Assembly (NCBI GenBank): GCA_041686855.1
Contig: JAWLDA010000002.1
Coordinates: 62,001 to 126,000, forward strand
DNA length: 64,000 bases
Reading direction: 5' to 3'
Source: JAWLDA01 sp041686855
GTDB lineage: Bacteria; Bacillota; Limnochordia; DTU080; RSA5
This document shows, piece by piece, positions 60,754 through 64,000 of this stretch. Positions within the stretch are counted from its first letter, which is position 1. Each line of letters opens with the position of its first letter. Below the pieces are notes generated by a model. The model was not told the DNA's origin. It ran no database searches and saw nothing but the letters and a program-made list of their open reading frames with translations. Position numbers and translations under genes: made by a program.

Positions 60754-63639
60754 TTACGGCAAATACGCTTCATACTCAAATGCATCTTGGCCAACGAGCG
60801 CCTCGATCTCCGGCACCACCCACCGGATGGCTACCACAGGCACCGGCGCGCCTTCGTCATCCAAATCGGTCTCACGCCAACCACCTCCCTCTTCATGTTG
60901 AAATGTCACTGCAGCAGCGCCATTGGAACTCTCGGCGCTTCCTGTCTCATATCGAACACTTGCGGGGACCCGACCGACGACCACGACATTCGTGGCGTGC
61001 GCATGACCCGCATTGGTAAGCTCAATCGTGACTCGAATCGTCTCCCCTGGGGCCACCTGATGCCCCGGCCACACATTTTGCGTGAGATGAATCACAGGTG
61101 CATGCACAATGGTCAGGAGCGGATCGCCGCTCGGCAGTGTCTTCTCATTCCAGTCGTCTTTGACGACGGCCGAGCCGAGAAGCTCGGCGCAGTCAGGAGT
61201 TGACTGGTCGACCTTGACATCGAACGTCAAGATTGCGGACTTACCATCCGCTACGTCATCCAATTCACAATGCATCGCACCCTCGATAGGTCCTGACAGG
61301 TTTGTGCACATTTCGGACTGAGCCGAGACATACGACGTTCCCTCTGGGATCTGCACTGTCAGGAGCGCGCCGCGAGTCGGCGTGTTCCCCGTGTTGACGA
61401 TCTCGGCTGTGTAGGTAAGAATCGTTCCCCGCAACACTGGACTAGCGGGTGTCACGGAGTACGTCGACGTCTCAAGGTAAGAACCCCAAATGGTGAAATC
61501 AACACTTTCGGCGGACGTGATTTCCGGCGCCGACGCCTGCAGCCGCTTCACGCCGAATCGGTTCACGGCTAGATCTGTAAACGTAGCACTGCCATCAGGC
61601 GCCATCGTCAACGAGGTGGTCCCGAGCAGCTCGCCCTCATTCGCAGGAGTAATGGTCAGGCTAATGATTGTCTCTCCCGCGGGAGGCACGTGATTGCCAT
61701 ACACGTCTTGAATTTGGACCACCACAGGCTCCAGGGTTGCGTGCGTTTCAGCGTCCAGCGGCTGCTGCGTGAATGCGAGTTGCGCCGGAGGACCGGCGAC
61801 GAGCGTGATCTCGTGATCTGCACTGCCGACACTCTCGCCGGAGATGCGCTCTGCCGTCAACACGGCGAGTCCGGCCTTGGTCTCTCGGTAATAAAATCGC
61901 ACGGTGGAGTCACCCGCAGCGAAAGTGCGTGAGGTGATCGGTAGCGTCGCCTGAGTGTCCTCAAAAAAGGGTACGGTATTACCGACACCCGTACGCAGCT
62001 CTACCGTGGTGGGGGTCGTCACAACCGTCCTATCACCCTGTGCATTGCGCACCTCAATCGAGAGCGTCTCCAAGTCGCCCACATTGGCCTCGTCAGGGCC
62101 TAGCCAAACTATTTTCGCCGGAGTGCCATTCCAAGCGTAGGCTGAAAACGTGAGCGGTGACCCATTCAGGCCTTCAGCGGCCGCCGTGATCTGGTACAGA
62201 CCCAACTCCGAACCAAGTTTAAACGAAGTTTGCGCGTACCCCTGATCGTCGGAGATTCCGCATGAAGCGCATAATGAATAACCGACAGCATCCACAGGAG
62301 CGGTCGCCACCGAGAAATCAATCGCGATTCCCGGGACTCCGTTACCGTTCGCGTCGACTACTCTCGTCCGCAGTGGATGCTCCAGTTCGCTCCCGGGGAA
62401 GCCGGTCTGTTGATGGCCCGATACGAGGATCAACGCTGCAGGATTCCCCACTGCGACGGTGGCAAACGATTCGTCAGAGAGCTCGGTTTCGTCAAAACCC
62501 GAGGTGATCGTCAGCGTCACACTCAGGGTCGTGCCAGGGTCAACGTTTTCACCCGGCGTGACTATGACGAAGAGGTCCGCCGTACCGTCCGGCGGCAACG
62601 TCACCTTGGTGAGCGCCTCACCGGGCATCCCGTCAACATTCTCATGTACGGACCACGACCATGCAGAGGGCGCTGTGTCTAACGCTAACTGAAACGTGTC
62701 GGTTCCGTTCCCCGTATTCCGAACCATCACTGGATACTTTACCGATTGGCCTACGATCGTCGTCCGCTCTGTGATCAGTGCATCACTCTGTACACCGGCA
62801 AACTGGATAAAGGAGAACAAAGACGTTTGCTCTGTGTTGGGATGGTAACCGTTAGCGAGCCCCGCAGCGTCTTTATGGATGTTATTTAACTGTGTGCTCG
62901 TGGCAAAGCCCGTACGCACGAGGCTAGTCGGCTCCACGGCCCCAGGACCCGTCCCCCCCGACTCAGACTGCGGTACCGAAAGCCAGGAGATAGGAACAAA
63001 AAACTCCAGATACCAGAGATCCTCATCGTCGTCCACCGCCGCCGCCCGCGTCATAAACCCGCAATCGTCGCATTCCGAGTTCTCATAGATGTAATGATAA
63101 GGGTCCGGTGAGGTGGGAGCCCGAAACCCGTCGGCCTTAGCAGCAAACTCGTCAGAAACATTCTCGAAATTGGACCCATCCCAATACGCTGTTCGCATCC
63201 CATTTTTATCAAGAACGATGGCAAAGTCGGCATGCGTATGGTCCTCTTCGTTTGGCTGAACCGCATTAATGTACACAATCCAGGCATCCGGACGAAGTTG
63301 ATCGTCTTGACCCGAATGCAACGGCGACCCACGTAATACCAAGCGAAAAAAGAGGTAGTTTCCGTCAAATGTCCATGCAAAGGCATATCCGTCCGGACCA
63401 TTTACGAAATCTAGATAACCTAACCCATTGCCTTGTCCGCCGGGAAAGTCCCCGGCAGGATCCCCTAACGGCCCACCGCTCTTCATTACGGGGTGCCACT
63501 GGTCCTCCTCTGGCCACTGCACCGAGCCGGCGGATGCCGGCGGAACACAAAATACCGAAATACCCAAGAGAATAAAGGCGAGCCAAGTGGCGATAGCACA
63601 TGCACTACCTATGGAACTGACTCGAATAGAACCCTTCAC
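60754..63639 (-). CDS. Large secreted protein with a DOMON/CBM9-like N-terminus and Ig/DUF11 repeats
   Basis: About 961 residues, GTG start eight bases after AAGGGGGGGG. Signal peptide ending PPASA-GSV. Residues about 45-250 resemble carbohydrate-binding DOMON/CBM9-like folds (DGNYLFFRLVLRGS, DAWIVYINAVQ). The rest is repeated Ig-like modules: VRNTGNGTDTFQLALD, RVVDANGNGVPGIAIDF and VQIQDVYGNHVPPAG of the invasin/bacterial Ig-like kind, and two C-terminal DUF11 modules (IVNTGNTPTRGALL, TNAGHAHATNVVVV). The beta-only architecture is typical of stalk-like surface proteins. Confidence 0.75.
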   Translation of the reverse strand: MKGSIRVSSIGSACAIATWLAFILLGISVFCVPPASAGSVQWPEEDQWHPVMKSGGPLGDPAGDFPGGQGNGLGYLDFVNGPDGYAFAWTFDGNYLFFRLVLRGSPLHSGQDDQLRPDAWIVYINAVQPNEEDHTHADFAIVLDKNGMRTAYWDGSNFENVSDEFAAKADGFRAPTSPDPYHYIYENSECDDCGFMTRAAAVDDDEDLWYLEFFVPISWLSVPQSESGGTGPGAVEPTSLVRTGFATSTQLNNIHKDAAGLANGYHPNTEQTSLFSFIQFAGVQSDALITERTTIVGQSVKYPVMVRNTGNGTDTFQLALDTAPSAWSWSVHENVDGMPGEALTKVTLPPDGTADLFVIVTPGENVDPGTTLSVTLTITSGFDETELSDESFATVAVGNPAALILVSGHQQTGFPGSELEHPLRTRVVDANGNGVPGIAIDFSVATAPVDAVGYSLCASCGISDDQGYAQTSFKLGSELGLYQITAAAEGLNGSPLTFSAYAWNGTPAKIVWLGPDEANVGDLETLSIEVRNAQGDRTVVTTPTTVELRTGVGNTVPFFEDTQATLPITSRTFAAGDSTVRFYYRETKAGLAVLTAERISGESVGSADHEITLVAGPPAQLAFTQQPLDAETHATLEPVVVQIQDVYGNHVPPAGETIISLTITPANEGELLGTTSLTMAPDGSATFTDLAVNRFGVKRLQASAPEITSAESVDFTIWGSYLETSTYSVTPASPVLRGTILTYTAEIVNTGNTPTRGALLTVQIPEGTSYVSAQSEMCTNLSGPIEGAMHCELDDVADGKSAILTFDVKVDQSTPDCAELLGSAVVKDDWNEKTLPSGDPLLTIVHAPVIHLTQNVWPGHQVAPGETIRVTIELTNAGHAHATNVVVVGRVPASVRYETGSAESSNGAAAVTFQHEEGGGWRETDLDDEGAPVPVVAIRWVVPEIEALVGQDAFEYEAYLP

Positions 63640-63745
63640 TTGGCTCACCCCCCCCTTGCAATAGACCTTTATCGAGCCCTATCCGTTTGCACGCTGGGAT
63701 AAATTTTGTTCAACCGAGCGTCCATGCTCGGGATTCCACGCGCAA

Positions 63746-64000
63746 CTACCGCACAACCGCTTCGTACGAAAGCTCAACCACGCCGCCGACGGGGACCCGC
63801 CCGATCGCCCAAGCGATGCTGCCGCTCTCGGCGTCCCACTCGGCGTCGCCGCTATTGACACGCAAACTCTCCGCATCGATCGCCACTTGGCGCGGCACGG
63901 GCAGGTTGGTCGCAATCTCCGTGGCGGAGGCGGCGCCGACATTCCCCATGCGCAGCGTGTAGGTGAGCCGATCACCTGGACCCACGTTTTGGCGGTCCGT
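63746..64000 (-). CDS. C-terminal end of another DUF11-repeat protein (partial)
   Basis: About 84 residues, entering from the right edge, with a DUF11 module: NVGPGDRLTYTLRMGNVGAA, ATNLPVPRQVAIDAES, then IAWAIGRVPVGGVVELSYEAVV and a stop. The 5' part lies outside the window. The 106-base gap to the next gene shows no clear terminator, so it may head the same transcript as the three genes downstream. Confidence 0.75.
   Translation of the reverse strand, partial: TDRQNVGPGDRLTYTLRMGNVGAASATEIATNLPVPRQVAIDAESLRVNSGDAEWDAESGSIAWAIGRVPVGGVVELSYEAVVR

Noticed and set aside
1..64000. CRISPR arrays, transposases or integrated prophage
   Set aside because: I found no regularly spaced repeats, transposase-like frames or phage structural genes. 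The phage-associated families seen (COOH-NH2 ligases, Rossmann-like proteins) occur singly among spore-type genes.

Overview
The window looks like the chromosome of an endospore-forming member of the Bacillota. Supporting signs are a PyrR-attenuated pyr operon in the order lspA-rluD-pyrR, an ileS T-box leader, CIRCE-controlled groESL, a YteA-type DksA/TraR sporulation protein, spore-type phosphosulfolactate synthase, several YheC/YheD spore-coat ATP-grasp proteins, and frequent GTG/TTG starts behind strong AGGAGG-type ribosome sites. The DNA is GC-rich by eye. I cannot fix the class or genus.

Layout. 1-2687 (minus strand) holds purL (partial), purQ, purS and purB. 2931-14282 (plus strand) is an 11.4-kb block with five YheC/YheD-like ATP-grasp ligases, one RimK-like ATP-grasp, a GT-B glycosyltransferase, two glutamine-synthetase-fold (phiEco32-type) amidoligases and a 51-residue membrane protein. 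This block sits between purB and purE, so it splits what looks like one pur gene run. 14291-22379 (minus) is purE followed upstream by pyrE, pyrD, pyrK, carA, pyrF, pyrC, pyrB and pyrR with its leader; carB is absent and PyrC has lost several catalytic residues. 22388-31749 holds rluD, lspA, yteA, a DUF5665 protein, hemL, ileS with its T-box, a small helical protein, comA and mdh. 31811-34137 is groES-groEL and tRNA-Leu(GAG). 34178-42368 (minus) has a small secreted protein, a TPR plus HD-GYP-like protein behind a hairpin-rich leader, a DUF1232 protein, a lytic transglycosylase, mgsA, coaE, mutM and polA. 42615-45400 has an SLH-domain protein converging on an L,D-transpeptidase. tRNA-Leu(CAA) follows.

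45780-64000 is a cell-surface region. It has a NeuB-like nonulosonate synthase, a CMP-nonulosonate synthetase fused to a KdsC-like phosphatase, two paralogous Rossmann-like proteins, a sixth YheC-like ATP-grasp, two PIG-L deacetylases, and a run of very large secreted proteins built of DUF11/Ig-like repeats. One of these, about 2,190 residues, ends in what reads as an outer-membrane-type beta-barrel.

How it fits together: the nucleotide genes, the polA-mutM-coaE set and the chaperones are ordinary housekeeping genes. The two accessory regions share one theme, ATP-grasp and amidoligase enzymes next to sugar-handling enzymes and surface proteins. My inference is that they build and decorate a spore or cell surface with amide-linked (peptide-like) and glycosyl modifications. 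The amidoligase block at 2931-14282 and its satellite at 47980-50489 are the best candidates for an undescribed system.
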